A DNA stretch of 64,000 nt from Metaphire vulgaris (GCA_018105865.1 CM030832.1:12981419-13045418), one strand, 5' to 3'. Positions 1 through 12,302 are shown, counted from the first letter of the stretch. The notes: generated by a model from the sequence alone, not told the origin. Translations and numbers: made by a program.

Positions 1-393
1 CAAAGCACAATTATCGCGCATAAGTAGCATTTCAAAAGTGGCCAGGATTGTAATGGATGGCCAGGGTTCCATTAGTTTACCCTATAAGATTATCATATTC
101 AGGACGTAAATGTAAAAAGTAATTTTAATTTCCAAAAACTTTTGGTTTGTATTTGACACGTAATGTATGTATTATGTAATCTTATGTATTATGTTATGAC
201 CTTGCGTTTTGTCAAGGTTGATTTAGTAAAGCAATTTTTCTATTGTATTGTATTGTATTGTATTGTATTTGTACGTATACCGTATCTTGAACGGACTTAC
301 CAATCTGTAATTAGCTTACATTTTGTAGAAAATGGTAGTTTGATAATGTACTGAATTGCCTTATCATTAATGCATAGTAGGCGATTTCGATAT

Positions 394-440
<47 letters not shown>

Positions 441-1286
441 TACTGCCTCGAACGCACAGTATCTATCTAAATATATTCTACTGCCTTGGACCAAATTTTC
501 GTTTGCCGTAAATGATAAATTAAACGGCTCATTACTTAACTTATACGTGAAACAGAAAAAATTACCATCGCTTTGAGCGCCGTATTGACATTTCTTTGTG
601 CTCGTTCCTAGCATCAAATTTCTTTTTTCTGATTGATATTTTATTTTATAGAAACAGTCCAGACAGCAAAAACAACCCGCGAGTGAAAGTCGTAAGAATG
701 CGACAAAGTAACAGCTAGGCGCCGTCTTAGGGGAATATATTTCGCTAAGACACGCACAGTTCCTTTCGTACTACGAAAGGAAACGACTGTTCAGCTATTT
801 TATGTCGGACCTGCTCCCCGCGAAAAAAACGCATGCAGGTCCATGAAAGCACCGGAGCTCGATGGGCTGCGTCTGCTGAAAAATCTTTTCTCTTTCTCTC
901 TCTAAATTGGATTTTCAAAAGCCGGTATTGTCAGGATTGATATGCCGCCAATCAGAAGAAAGAACAGAGAAGAAAAATCGAAAATGTGACATGACTCCGA
1001 GAGCAAGGGCAGCAACGAATGAAGGAACGTAGCCGTCTGACGGTCTGAGAATTGCAGTAGCGGGATAGACCAACCAACTGGTCGAGATTAATATCCCTGT
1101 GATCGGGTATATGCTACAGTCATGGCGATAAACACTGATAGATTCAGATGCTGAAGTGCTAAACTCAGAAGGACTATACTATTAAAAACAACCTGACAAA
1201 GCAGTCGCACTCAATTACACAAAACGATAAACAACCGGTTGGACGATGCAAAGTTTGTATCCAGTATCCAGGGTTTGCTCTATCGT
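1..1286. other. No gene seen; AT-rich, one (TA)n tract
   Basis: Contains TA dinucleotides at 389-440 and a few TTGTATTGTA repeats at 240-268. Frames here are short and random. Confidence 0.6.
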
Positions 1287-1333
1287 CAAAAGTAGCACTG
1301 AAAACTTTCAGACAGTTTTCAGTGCTACTTTTG
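1287..1333. repeat. Perfect hairpin, 20-bp arms
   Basis: CAAAAGTAGCACTGAAAACT at 1287-1306 is the exact reverse complement of 1314-1333, with a 7-nt loop. No TSD was seen and it encodes nothing recognisable. Confidence 0.8.
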
Positions 1334-1922
1334 CGTTAGCCTTATGCGTCAGTGAATTAAATACGAAGTGCTATAATTATAGGCCTACGGCAAAGAATAT
1401 CGGTAACAAAACTATCAACCAGATGAACTGAGCTGATGTAGACGTTTGATGTAGAGAATGATGAATGGAGAGAGATTCACTTCTTGATAAATCATGCGGT
1501 CGTTAGTCATGATCACATTGATGATCGTGATCATGAACACGACCGTCGAGGCCAGTGTCCACTGGTTCGATGGAAAATGATCATTAGTTCCTCAGAATAA
1601 ACTTCGAGAAAGGCAAGATTTGCCTTCCATACAAAAGGCGAATGTCTGATTTATTTTTATAAATTAGCCGCAAAGATAAATGAAACACGTAAGGCTATAG
1701 ACGAATCAGATAAAACCACGAGACCGGAACAAAATAATGACCTGCAGTATGGTCGACGCAATACAGTAGGTCCTATAATACTCTGCCTGAGATTGCACAC
1801 ACACACGACATCGTCAGGTCTCTTCAAAAAGGTTCTATGAAGTCCTATCTGATCAACAGTCTCATAAAATCGCCGAATTTCCTACGTTTTCGTTTTTACT
1901 TCCTTCGTTTTCTTCTTCTTAA

Positions 1923-1994
1923 CCCCTTAACCGTGTATTTAACTGTAACTCAATGTAAAATGGACGGATATATCCAGGGTTCCCAGTGAAGGGG
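1923..1994. mobile_element. Tiny piggyBac-like MITE
   Basis: The ends CCCCTTAACCG and CACTGAAGGGG-type (inverted CCCCTT) are flanked by TTAA on both sides (1919-1922 and 1995-1998), the fixed target of piggyBac elements. The element is 72 bp, so the call rests on termini only. Confidence 0.5.
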
Positions 1995-1998
1995 TTAA

Positions 1999-3278
1999 GT
2001 TCTCTGCCCGGTAGCACAGGTCCTGGTCCCCATTGGCGCCACCATTCTCTGTCAGCAGCCTGGGTCCTTAATTTAATCTTTTATATCCGTCCTTATAGTC
2101 AGTATCCAGTGCAGTAGTGGCGTACGTGTTCTTCCTCTGCCTGGCTATCCTTCCTTCCCACTTATCCCTCCAGCATTGTTCTGAATAATGAGTCTACTTT
2201 TAGAATGTGCCCGATCCAGTTTTGTTGCCTTTGTTTTATTGTTTGTATTATCGTCTTTTTCTCCTTTACAATATCTAGGATATTTTGCTCTGGCTCGGCG
2301 TTTTTATCTGATTGGTCTATAGGCCTACGTGTTTCGTTTATCTTCTCGGTTATCTTGGATACAATATCCTTCGTTTTATGTTGTCGTTACGACTGCCCAT
2401 TTGTTTAAATGCCAAAGCGCCCTCTAGTGGACTTCGTTGCATTTGAATGGATTTTCACCAGATCGCAGCCTGGTTCCACTCTATAACGGCTAATTAATTC
2501 CGTTTCAAAGTTTTACCCGATTTATGCAATTGCTAATGTGTCTTTATGCTTAATCGGTACCATTTTCCCATTCTTGCTATCTTACTTATTGTTACGTAAT
2601 GGGACAGAACCGAATTCGAAGCTGATAGCAGTAATGTATTGATTTATTAACTAATTGACTTTAAAAACGATTATCTTTAGACAACAGTACAGGCTCGGTT
2701 TCGTGCTTAGGCCTACGTGTGTGCGCGCGTGCGTGTGTGTGCGTGTGTGTAGGAGGGTGGGGTGCGTGTGTGCGTACGCGAGTGTGTATATCAGTGCTGT
2801 GTATATCAGTGCTAATGCACTATAGCACGTGGATGGGTATATGCACTTTCGCGACTTATGGACACGAAATTTTTTAAGTCAACAGCGGCGCTTTATAAAG
2901 CATCGTCAGTCTACAGCGTCACTTGACTACGCGGTCTTGTAAAGCAGGCGATCTCATACTATAGATACGTTATCTGAGGACCGTGTCCGAGAGCGGACAA
3001 CGACCGGACAACGTCCCATCCAGACTGTCGTCCTTCCTCTTCAGACGTCAGAGTGACGTCATTGCACGAAATTAAGTGTCGCATCTACAAGATGAATGGT
3101 TGTTTTTGCCGTTCAAAAGAGCGACATGTTATGGCTACTCGCGATTACAAAAGATAGTTCGTAGGTGTAACACGAAGAGCTTGTTCATTTTCATCAATAT
3201 CGTTGTCGTCTTCATGTCGTAGTCGTCGGTCATTTATCCGCCGTATAAATGACCGAAATTTCGCGATGCCAGTGCCAT
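1999..3278. other. No gene seen
   Basis: A GT/GCGT-rich stretch at 2706-2800 and otherwise unique sequence. The 67-codon frame at 2205 is hydrophobic but has no family resemblance. Confidence 0.5.
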
Positions 3279-4297
3279 GCCATAAAGTGTCCGCTGCCAT
3301 AAAGTGTCCACTGCCATAAAGTGTCCGCTGCCATAAAGTGTCCGCTGCCATAAAGTGTCCGCTGCCATAAAGTGCCGGTCGGACACTTCCTTGCAGCCAA
3401 AAGTGTCCGACCCGTCGAAAAACTGTCCGAGGCAATTTACTTGCAATATAACGTACGAGAAAAACTGAACATTAAATAGATTTCATTTATGTGATTATTT
3501 TTATATAATTATTGATCATGGTCAGTCTAGTGAGTCATGCTAAACAGAGGAATACAAATAAATGAAAATATAACCTTTAATATATTCCAAAAAATGGACG
3601 TAGGCAAACTACAAACGTTCTACTCCGCAATGTCTGTCGAAGAACGTTTACCGCTTGTACAGCGGTTCAAAAATGGAAGTTGTATTTGATCGCTGTGCAA
3701 GCTGACTTCTATATAGATTTAACACCATAAAGCTAACAACTAATGTGCACTAATAGTCCACTGCTTTGCCTACATCAGTGGTTCTCAACCCTCTTTGCCT
3801 CGCGGACCACTTCTGAAGTTCAAAATATTTATCGCGGGCCACCTGATAAATTGAGCAGTTATCTGCTCCTAAAAGCGGTGATGACCTTTTGTTCTTTTTT
3901 GCTTGTCAGACTTTATTACGTTGAAAATGCACAAAATGCGCCGATAACCTTTTTGTGCTGATAACCTTGTATTGCTCGTCTCACTTTTCAGATTTTTCAC
4001 ATGGAAAATGTATATGTCTAATTTTATTTACGTTTTTTCAGACTTCGCCGCGGACCACTAGATCCCCTCTCGCGGACCACTTGTGGTCCGCGGACCACGG
4101 GTTTAGAACCACTGGCTTACATTGTTTCTTCGACGTTGAAATTTGTCACAGATTTTGTTAAAATGAGCCGGTCACTTTTTGCCAACCCGGACATTTTCTA
4201 GGTAAATTTTATGGTACTATAAACCGTCCGCCGGACATTTTGTGGTTGCAATTAAGTGTCCGCCCAGACATTTTTCGGGTAGGACACTTTATGGCAG
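3279..4297. mobile_element. Foldback-like element with CATAAAGTGTCC repeats at its ends
   Basis: The left end is a tandem array (about six units of 17 bp, CCATAAAGTGTCCGCTG, 3279-3381). The right end near 4297 carries the inverse (GGACACTTTATGGCAGG) and several GTCCGCC/GACATTTT variants. The interior is interrupted by the hAT MITE at 3776-4114. Exact borders and target duplication are not clear. Confidence 0.5.
3776..4114. mobile_element. hAT MITE, CAGTGGTTCTCAACC ends
   Basis: It begins CAGTGGTTCTCAACC and ends GGTTTAGAACCACTG, with near-identical 8-bp duplications GCCTACAT / GCTTACAT. The interior has repeated CGCGGACCACTT blocks near the right end and a reversed, expanded version of the GCAAAAAAGGTCxTC core motif near 3884-3909. 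No ORF. Confidence 0.85.
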
Positions 4298-6023
4298 GTC
4301 ATCGGCGATTTTCTCCGTGATCCGGTCAGAATCTTCACCAGTGGCGAAACAAGGGGTGTGCTGGAGTTGAGGGGTGGCCTACGGGCCGCACCGAATGGCA
4401 CCGATTTGAAACCTAACGAAAGGCTGACACACCAAGACGATTGGTGTTTGAAAATTAAATCGGTTAAGCGATTCCATAACTTCCATTTGCACGTGTGAAC
4501 AGGAGCAGGAAGGCTCACGGAGATCCACGGCATTATTTTTTGGGGAGGGGTAGTGGGGAGTGACACCATGACTTTACCGCCAACTACTCAAGTGACGTCT
4601 TTGGTATTAGCTTCGCGTTTCCCAGTCTACGCAGGTGTACATAGTCTATGAAGATGTCTCTCTTTTTGCATCGAGAAATACGTCATTCTATTTTGCTTCG
4701 AAGAGTGTGTTGAATTTGAAAATTGTGATTAACTAGAGAGAAATAACTTTTTGACCCCAATAGAAATTTTTAAAAAGTAATTGACTGCTGTGTGCAGACG
4801 GCGAACCACAGAAACTAATCAGTCTGAGTAGTTTTGAGGACAAATAAAACGACCCAGTTTTGGTAAATTATTAGTCGATGAATTTTCCAGAATATCAAGT
4901 TTCTTTTGTTTCAAGATGGGAGTCGAGTATTTCGGTGAAAATTCCGAATGTGTGAAGTTTCCGATACAGTATTATAATCATGATGGATAACAAAGTTCAT
5001 GCACGCAATTGCACTTCATTTTCACCTGCACGTATTCATATAATTACAGGGTGGCGCACAAAAACGGACTAGTCACATTTAGGTTTGCATTTAATATGGT
5101 CCGGTTTTTTGCGCCACCTTGTATACGTATATTAATTTTCAGTATTACCTAACAATACTATTCGACTGGCTCTCAATTCTCAGCTCTACATGCGCTATTT
5201 CATCTTTTTGACTTTCAATGCTTTTACAGTAGCTTTTACAAATTCACTGTGCTGTTTGCTGTTGCTCTCCGATATTTTTAAAGAACGTTTCCTTTTCTCA
5301 GAAAACTAATTTTGAAAACTACGACGAATAATAACGATTTAATAAGTTCTTTGATTTTGCCCTCTTTTCGATTTCAACTTGTCCAGTGATCCAGGGTTCG
5401 TATTTTCAAAGAAGAATCTCAGAACGGAAGTCGTCTTTTGATGTAAATCTGAAACTATCAATTATGTTCCATTTGTGTGAACGCATGTTAAGTGGCAAGG
5501 CAAAGCAATACAGCTGTCCATCTGCACAAGACATTATTGTCGGAGGAGTTTCAATGGCGAATCGTATATCTCGTATTCTTATCTCAGCAGCCTGAGCTTT
5601 CAACCTCGATGAATCAATGTCGCCTCGAAATTGATCGATGGTCGAACGAACGGTTAAGAAATCAGTCTCTCGACCGCGAGTTTTTCCAGCGCCGACGACG
5701 AAACGACCGCCTCACACGGGCAATTGAACACACTGGCGCGGGGTTATCGAGCTTTTTCTCACGGCGGCGGCGGCGCGGCGTTTGGCCTGCAGAACCCAAG
5801 CGTCGCCGTTCTTATACTGTATATACATCGGAACGCTCGGAAATGGCTAGACGTGTCTCGAATACGCATGCGAAAATCCTAATTGTCGAACCCCAGGCGT
5901 TGCTTGGGAGTTGACAGAAAATGTTGCGCACGCGTGTGGGCTGATAGGGACGTATGCAGCGCCAAGTGGTACGAGTTTACGGTTTTTGATTGATTAGATT
6001 CTAGACAGTCGCTATGCTGATTA
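4298..6023. other. No gene seen; CpG-rich patch 5640-5850
   Basis: Apart from the 75-bp MITE at 5047 there is no recognised feature. The 140-codon frame at 5492-5914 is Arg-rich only because of the CGG/CGA-rich patch. Confidence 0.5.
5047..5121. mobile_element. Mariner-like 75-bp MITE
   Basis: CAGGGTGGCGCACAAAAACGG at the left is inverted as CCGGTTTTTTGCGCCACCTTG at the right, flanked by TA on both sides. Almost the whole element is terminal repeat. Confidence 0.6.
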
Positions 6024-8034
6024 CACTACGTAACAAAAAAAATATTTTTGTTTGTTCCTGGGTTGATAGCTTGTTTTCCTAGTCCCTTATGCCTAAACTA
6101 ACTAGAAAACAGTTTTTGTTCCAAACTGAATTTGCTTTTGGGGCCAGGGCAAGGATATTTTGAAATTCGTGTATTATAGAACACATTCTCGGTTCACATT
6201 CAGAGCTGAGCAGACATACTTATTATTCTGGAATATTGCAAGCTGTCCATAAGTTTTTAGATCTGAACAGAATTTTCTATAACCTTCTGGAATCTTCTAG
6301 AACCCTGTTGCACTTTCTGGGAGCTTTCAGTTGCATCCATAGACTTTTAAGAGTGCATATTTCTTAAGCCAACGTACTAGTGTATCTTGTTGCTGAGTAA
6401 GCGAATAGTGACCAGAAAAATTTGATTTAGATGGCATCAAGCGCTTGCAGCCAGCAAATTCATTCTGCTACGTTTGCATCGCACCGGTACCCTATGGCTC
6501 TTAGCTCCCCATTCCCATCCCTACAGAGAGGGATCAACTGTCTTCAGGGGAGCACGTCAAGGCAGACAGCGAGGAAGATATTGCAGATCCAGGATGCAAT
6601 TGCACAAAAATAGCTGGAATGAGAAAGCCGTACTTCCCCAATCAGAAAGATCTCAACGACCTGATCATAGACCTTAGTCTCACCAAGTGCAATGCTGAGC
6701 TTCTGATGTCTAGACTCAAGGAGTGGAACTTGTTGGATGAAAGTGTGCAGGTGACAGAACATAGAAAGCGTCACGAACGTTTTTCCAAATTCTTCAGTCA
6801 GCTAGATGGGCTGTGCTTCTGCAGCAATGTCACTGGTCTTTTTGAGGCCATAGCAATCATCTTTAACCTGATTGATGGTGCCAATTCATAGAGAGTTCAT
6901 CCAAGAACCTCAAAGCCATGCTACTTCATAGCAAGTACTTGTCTCTCCCCGTGGCTCACTTTGTGCACCTGCACCTCAGAGAGGACTACACCAGTGTCAA
7001 GATGTTGCTGAGTGCCTTGAAGTATGAAAACTATGGTTGTTAAGTCATTGGAGACTTCAATATGGCCAAAATGGTAACATTCCTGGTGGGTCTGCAAGGC
7101 GGTTTCATAAAATTTCTTTGGGTTTTCTTTGCCTCTAGAACAACTGGGACACCGAGGCCTGAGGCCCACTATTGTACTGTAGAAGGGATTGGCCACAGCT
7201 GACCAAGTTCACCACAGGTAAGAACAGCATCAAGTAGGAGCCGCTGATAGACCGTCGAAAGATGCTCATACATCAAGTTAGGCCTCATCAAGCAATTTGT
7301 CAAGACTCCAGACAAGGAATCGGCAGCTTTCAAATACCTCCTAGATCTTTTGCCACAGCTTTAGGAGGCAACAGTCGAAGCTGGCATCTTTGTCGGACCA
7401 CAGATAAAGAAGATCACATAGTGTGACGAATTCGCCAAGAAGCTGAATAGCATGGAGAAAGGGTCTTGAAACAGTTTCGTTGCAGTATTGTATGACTTTC
7501 TTGGCAACCACAAGGCTGAAAACTATGAGAGACTGAACCAGTCTCTCATAAAGAACCATGCCAAAATTAGATGCAAAATATCCTTGAAAGTACATATTCT
7601 TCATGCCCACCTTGACAAATTCAAGGAAAACATGGGAGCCTACTCAGATAAGCAAGATGAACGCTTTCATCAGGATATGCTGGACATTGAACGTCGTTAC
7701 CAAGGACGGTATAACAAACACGTGGTGGGGACTATGTCTGAAGTCTTCATTGGGAAAGCTATGGACAGTACAGCCACAAATCTCGAAAAGCAGCTCATTT
7801 CTGAATGTTTTTAAGTAATTTTGACTGTTTTTGCTTAGTTGCAATTATTACATAATGTTCCTTCACGAGAAGAAAAAATGCACCTTTTTCCATTGTATAA
7901 ATAAACAACTTTTGTAAGCTGTGCTCATGAAAGCAAATATAATGATGAATATAGCCATGTTTGCAGATCCTTTATACATAGGCAACTGAAATATAACACT
8001 TAGAAGCCAGGAACAAAAAACGTGTTACATAGTG
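6024..8034. mobile_element. CACTA-ended DNA transposon relic
   Basis: The left end CACTACGTAAC...TTTGTTCCTGG is inverted at the right end (CCAGGAAC...GTTACATAGTG), about 35 bp with gaps, and is flanked by TTA on both sides (6021-6023, 8035-8037). CACTA ends with a 3-bp duplication fit the CACTA/Mirage/Chapaev group. The 2-kb body carries one broken gene (6431-7814). Confidence 0.7.
6431..7814 (+). pseudogene. Degraded transposon ORF of uncertain family
   Basis: Segments in shifting frames read PNQKDLNDLIIDLSLTK, NAELLMSRLKEWNLLDESVQ, RHERFSKFFSQLDGLC (6619-6891), then after breaks FLGNHKAENYERLNQSL and KVHILHAHLDKFKENMGAYS...RFHQDMLDIERRYQG (7488-7814). From memory these belong to a protein family found in many copies in arthropod, mollusc and fish genomes, usually annotated as uncharacterised and probably transposon-encoded. 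I see no known catalytic motif. Stops and frameshifts between 6891 and 7488 make this copy non-functional. Confidence 0.7.
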
Positions 8035-8144
8035 TTATGTATGCAATTACCAAGTGACCTCTATACAGTATAGGTGGTTCAACAGTAGTAGGCCTACATT
8101 ACTTTAGATCTATGAGGATCAGTGAGGATTACAGGTACTGTAGG

Positions 8145-8333
8145 CAGTAGCGGCTCTAGGATTTGGCAAGTGGAGGGCCGTTGGGGTGGCAACTTCTAAT
8201 CATGAGGGGCCAACCATTTGTTGTTTAATGTAAGTAGCATTAAGTATAGGGTCCCAACTGGGGGGCCACTGGGGGGCAGGCACTCAATAGGGGGGCACGG
8301 GCCCCCCTGCCTCCCCCGGTGGAGCCGCCACTG
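8145..8333. mobile_element. hAT MITE, CAGTAGCGGCTC ends
   Basis: Ends are CAGTAGCGGCTCTAGGATTT and GGTGGAGCCGCCACTG. Flanks ACTGTAGG / ACTTTAGG differ at one of eight bases. G-rich body, no ORF. Confidence 0.8.
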
Positions 8334-8341
8334 ACTTTAGG

Positions 8342-9497
8342 ATGCTATATGTGGACTTGGATTACCACTGATGGCTAATGCAAAGATAGGATTTACAGGT
8401 TCAAGCAAGGAAGAAGATAAGTGTCTAAGTGCCTACTTCAGCCGCTGTGCCTGGCTTGTCACGTCTGACTTATTATTCAAAACCTAACAGATTTACAGGC
8501 AGGCTAAATTGAAATGAAGCTTGGCAGTTAAATGTTCTATAATTAATTAATTAATTAATTAATTAATTAATTAATTAATTAATTAATTAATTACTGTATA
8601 GGACTTTTAATCGCCATGCTTCCGAAAATTAGACACACCATTTGATGTTGCTGAACATTCGTTCGCGGTTAGGCTTATTCAAGTCTTCAACGAGGGCGGA
8701 TCCAGAGACAATTCCCCATTCTACATTGTCCCGTTCCTTCCACGCGGATTGACGCATGCTGTTAAAATTATTGAAATAGAAGAAAAGGCGTCACACGCCT
8801 ATTTCTTCGTCTAGGCTATTTCCCAGGAATTTGCGTTGGGGAGGGGGTGTCCCATAATTGCAAGGGTCTGTCCATGTTCAGTGTTTCATCTAGACTCCTT
8901 GGATCCAGAGGAATAGAACTGGGCGGGGGTGTGCCGGAGTCTCGATGCTTGGCCCACGGAAAAAAGGAAAATACAAGTCAAAAATATGATTTCAGTTGTC
9001 ATCTCTTCCGTTTTTGTACGGTCCATTCTAATTTTTGTGGAGTCAGTTATAGTGGCTCAAGTTTCAATTTCCAGAGGAGAATTTCCCCTTCAGAATTCTA
9101 AATGAATAGTTTTAGCATCAGTTTGTTTTGGTGATAGCCAGCACTGTGCACCCCTGTGAAGGGGTGTATGTGCAGGGAGTGTCTATAACAAACCGGGACT
9201 GGGTAACCCTGTTATTTCCTACGCCCTCTGGGGTGGGGTAGAAAAATCACTGTCTTCGTCCCTTTATAACTTTTATCCAGCTTTTTACTATGATGAGAAA
9301 ATTAATAATCAAGCAAACTTTGTAGGACGAGGTTTATGGGCACACGACCCTTCCTGTCCCCGCCCCCAGTAGGTTCTCCCATGTCTTCAGCATGATCCAC
9401 CAATTATAATAATTTAAGCTGTTTTTCTTAATCACTTAGATTGATCCGAATGTAGCTAAGGGAAATGACGAGAGTTCATCAAGAATTTATTGCCAAT
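8342..9497. other. No gene seen; (AATT)n at 8538-8594
   Basis: About 14 AATT/TTAA units, then unique sequence with some G-rich TE-like fragments around 8830 and 9140-9240 whose borders I cannot define. Confidence 0.5.
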
Positions 9498-9505
9498 GCA
9501 ATGTA

Positions 9506-9720
9506 TCATGGACGCCCACAGAAATTTTTCCAAGAGGGGCAAAACATAACGGTCACGGTTACGCCACATAAATTTTTACAGGAGGAGACAAAACACAATT
9601 TTACACACTGGTCACGATTAATATTTTAGCAAGGTTTTCAAATTTCAATGTGAAATATTGGCATTTGCATTTTCCAGGAGGGCCAAGTGCCCCCTCCTGC
9701 CCCAATGTGCGGGCGCCCAC
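9506..9720. mobile_element. hAT-like MITE, GGACGCCCAC ends
   Basis: Flanked by perfect 8-bp GCAATGTA duplications (9498-9505, 9721-9728). The ends TCATGGACGCCCAC and inverted GTGGGCGCCCGC are degenerate relative to the CAGxG consensus. The interior has GGAGGGxxAAxxxxC blocks near both ends. Confidence 0.65.
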
Positions 9721-9728
9721 GCAATGTA

Positions 9729-10612
9729 CCGTTTCATGTTCTGCGCATTCGTAGTCTATAACCATATCATATTCGCAATAAAAGAAGTACGGATGGTGTC
9801 GTCGAACACCAAGGCAGACGTCGACGATGACACTGTTTTGTCATTTCGACGGATTCGCTTTCTCAGCGCAAAGAATGAAGGACCGCACACGTCATGACGT
9901 TCGCGTATCTGAGAATAAGACCACACACACACACAGGCGCGCGCGTTTTAATGCAATAATACAATATCTGCAGTCATCGTCTAAAAACAGCCGCAAAAGA
10001 AAGCCGTCGACTGAGAACAGTTTGCAACACATGCCGAGAAGAGTTAAAAATGTCCGCTCCAATTTTCGATCTACGAGGAGCTCCCGACTACCCCCTCCCC
10101 ACCCCACCGCCACCGTCACCCCCTCCCCCGACGCCCGTGCTGAGGACTTTCACAGTTCAGTTTTATTCGATGCGAGCGATAACAGGCCTGCAAGGCATTC
10201 CAGCAGATATGTACTTACGTCGAAACACCTTTCTCACGCGGATGATTTCCTCACTACGATGATGAAACCAAGAAGCAGCGGGGGACAGGTGTTTTACCTA
10301 ATAACAGAAGATTATCTTTTCGTCAGCATAGGTTTTCTCTAAGCCAGTTTTCATTTCAGAAGGCGTACTTACTCTCTTTCCACGATTGCCAATATACAAA
10401 TAGGCCTCAGCACAACGGATCCTGCATCAGTCCCATTATATGGCTCAACTCGACGATGCACTCCACTTTTGCACTGATCGTTCTGTGGCCATTTTGAGTT
10501 GAATTTCTTTGCAATTTCGAAGAGTGCAGAAGATTCTATTCTGTTTTCTGAGTCGCAAATTATGAAACAGCGTCGATCAACTCATCCGATACCGAAATCA
10601 AGGCGAATGGCG
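9729..10612. other. No gene recognised; CpG-richer stretch with an unassigned ORF
   Basis: An open frame of 171 codons (9827-10342, plus strand) is rich in Arg, Ser and Pro and matches nothing I know. It has no flanking splice or promoter evidence, so I do not call it a gene. Confidence 0.4.
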
Positions 10613-10620
10613 CTCTATGG

Positions 10621-10940
10621 CAGGGGTATTCAGCCTACTGTAATTTCACGATATTAGGTCACAGTTTTTATGACTGGTGCCCAAGGGCCAGGTGCAGATA
10701 TTTTTGGTTTTAAAAATATGGTTCATAAGTAGGTCTGATAATATAAAAGGGGTAAATTGAAAACAAGACATTTAGGACATTTGTTATATTATTATATTAA
10801 ATATATTTCGTATGTACTAGATAAAAGTTATTAATCGTTTTAGTATCTTCGTGGGCAATTTCACAGCCTCTGGCGGGCCGGATCTGGCCTGTGGACAGTA
10901 AATTGAATACACGTGCTCTATGGCTAGTTGAATACCCTTG
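10621..10940. mobile_element. hAT MITE, CAGGGGTATTCA ends, with doubled right terminus
   Basis: The left end CAGGGGTATTCA follows CTCTATGG (10613-10620). There are two right ends: one at 10915 followed by CTCTATGG, and a second TAGTTGAATACCCTTG at 10940 followed by CTCTGTGG. GGGCCAGG/GGCCGGATCTGGCC strings lie near each end. Confidence 0.75.
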
Positions 10941-11137
10941 CTCTGTGGCTATGCGCAACGCATTTAGTTTAATTTCAACTTTTATGCGCTGTATTCAATC
11001 ATCAGCTAACGTTAGCAAAATTGAACATTTCTTTCACTTTTAGCATACTACTTGCTACAACTTACTGGTTAGAGCGTGAGCAATGCGTTGAGATGAACAG
11101 GGTACCCGAGTTCGTTCCCGTTAGTCACGGGAGTGTA

Positions 11138-11293
11138 CAGTAGAAATTCGATATATACTTGTTTATAACGCAACGTACGGTCCCGTGTGATGAGCTACCT
11201 TATTGGATGACATCGAAGAGAACGTACCTCGGATATAACGTACTAAATTTTGCAGACCCGCTAAGTACTGTACGTTATAACGAAGTTCTACTG
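11138..11293. mobile_element. Pogo/Tigger-like MITE
   Basis: CAGTAGAAATTCGATATA at left and GTTATAACGAAGTTCTACTG at right are inverted and flanked by TA. These ends resemble the CAGTAGAACTTCGTTATAAC termini typical of pogo-like Tc1/mariner elements. No ORF remains. Confidence 0.65.
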
Positions 11294-11748
11294 TACGTCT
11301 CGGACATTCGCATGTCAACCTGTTCGAATTAGGCATCAATATGGTGCGTCGAGCCAGTGCATTGTTGTAAGAGCGCTATATAACAGCTGCAATGTATTCA
11401 CACGCATATCACAGAGAAGCATTCTTCCGATCGTGTTCCTTCCCCGAGCAATGCAACATGTCCGATCAGGTCTAGACCGCACGCTGTGTTGGTGAAAAAT
11501 ACGCAGAAAAAACCCCACTGACAAGCGATGATTGAAGGGGACAAATGTGAAACGGACCCTCAAGTGCAGTTCTGTTGCCAGAGAAACGATATTTTCGGAT
11601 TGGATTACGACAGAAAGACAATTAGGAAATTTTGACTGGATTTCTGTTTAGATGCAGTGATGGTAGCACTAGGGGAAGAAAATCATCTGACAGTTGGATA
11701 TAAGCACATTCTATAAGGAAATTTTGTCTTTGACCGATAGAGTCTTTG

Positions 11749-11788
<40 letters not shown>

Positions 11789-12014
11789 CACGTGTACAAT
11801 GAACTATACGGTAACAATATAACATACAAACGCATTCAAAAAAGCTGAGCATAGAAGGCTGTGAGGCCAAAGTGGACAATTTTAATAATTCGAGCATTTT
11901 ATTGATTGCTTACAATAATATTTGCATTTAAAAAGTGCATATTAGAAGTAAAAGTTTCACTTCCCGGGCCGGCAACATTCACCTCTTAATCTTGAACTTG
12001 CGTCTTCTTCTTTT

Positions 12015-12302
12015 AATAAAAAGGTAAATGTAGGTCCCGTACTCGAGTCCGAGCGTTGGGTTCAGGCGCTTATCTCCGGTCTTAGGCAATCAGCGACGTA
12101 GTTGGTATAGGCCATTAATCTCGGGTAGCTTGCCATTACTTTCCCCAGACCCACGTTTTACTTTCGCAGCTTAACGCTGCTCCTCAGTTTACCACAGTCC
12201 TCTAGCGAGTAAGGCTGAGTCGACCTTAGGGCTCCTGCGGGGATCGAACCCGCGACCTTCTGCTCCATCGTCCAACGCTGTTACCACTCTGCTAACTTCC
12301 CA
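12015..12302 (-). mobile_element. tRNA-derived SINE, copy 1
   Basis: On the minus strand: A-box TTAGCAGAGTGGTAAC, B-box GCGGGTTCGATCCCCGC, followed by the family body GGTCGACTCAGCC, a CTCGCTAGAGG segment and GGAGATAAGCGCC, ending in an A/T-rich tail. Related copies lie at 17918-18165, 22031-22245 and 37867-38143. Confidence 0.8.

Noticed and set aside
3279..3381. CRISPR-like direct repeats
   Set aside because: The units are contiguous without unique spacers, and this is a eukaryotic genome.
5492..5914. 140-codon Arg-rich frame
   Set aside because: No family resemblance, no splice or promoter support; explained by a CGG/CGA-rich patch.
9827..10342. 171-codon frame
   Set aside because: Unrecognised, low complexity in parts, and partly open on the opposite strand too; left as unassigned.
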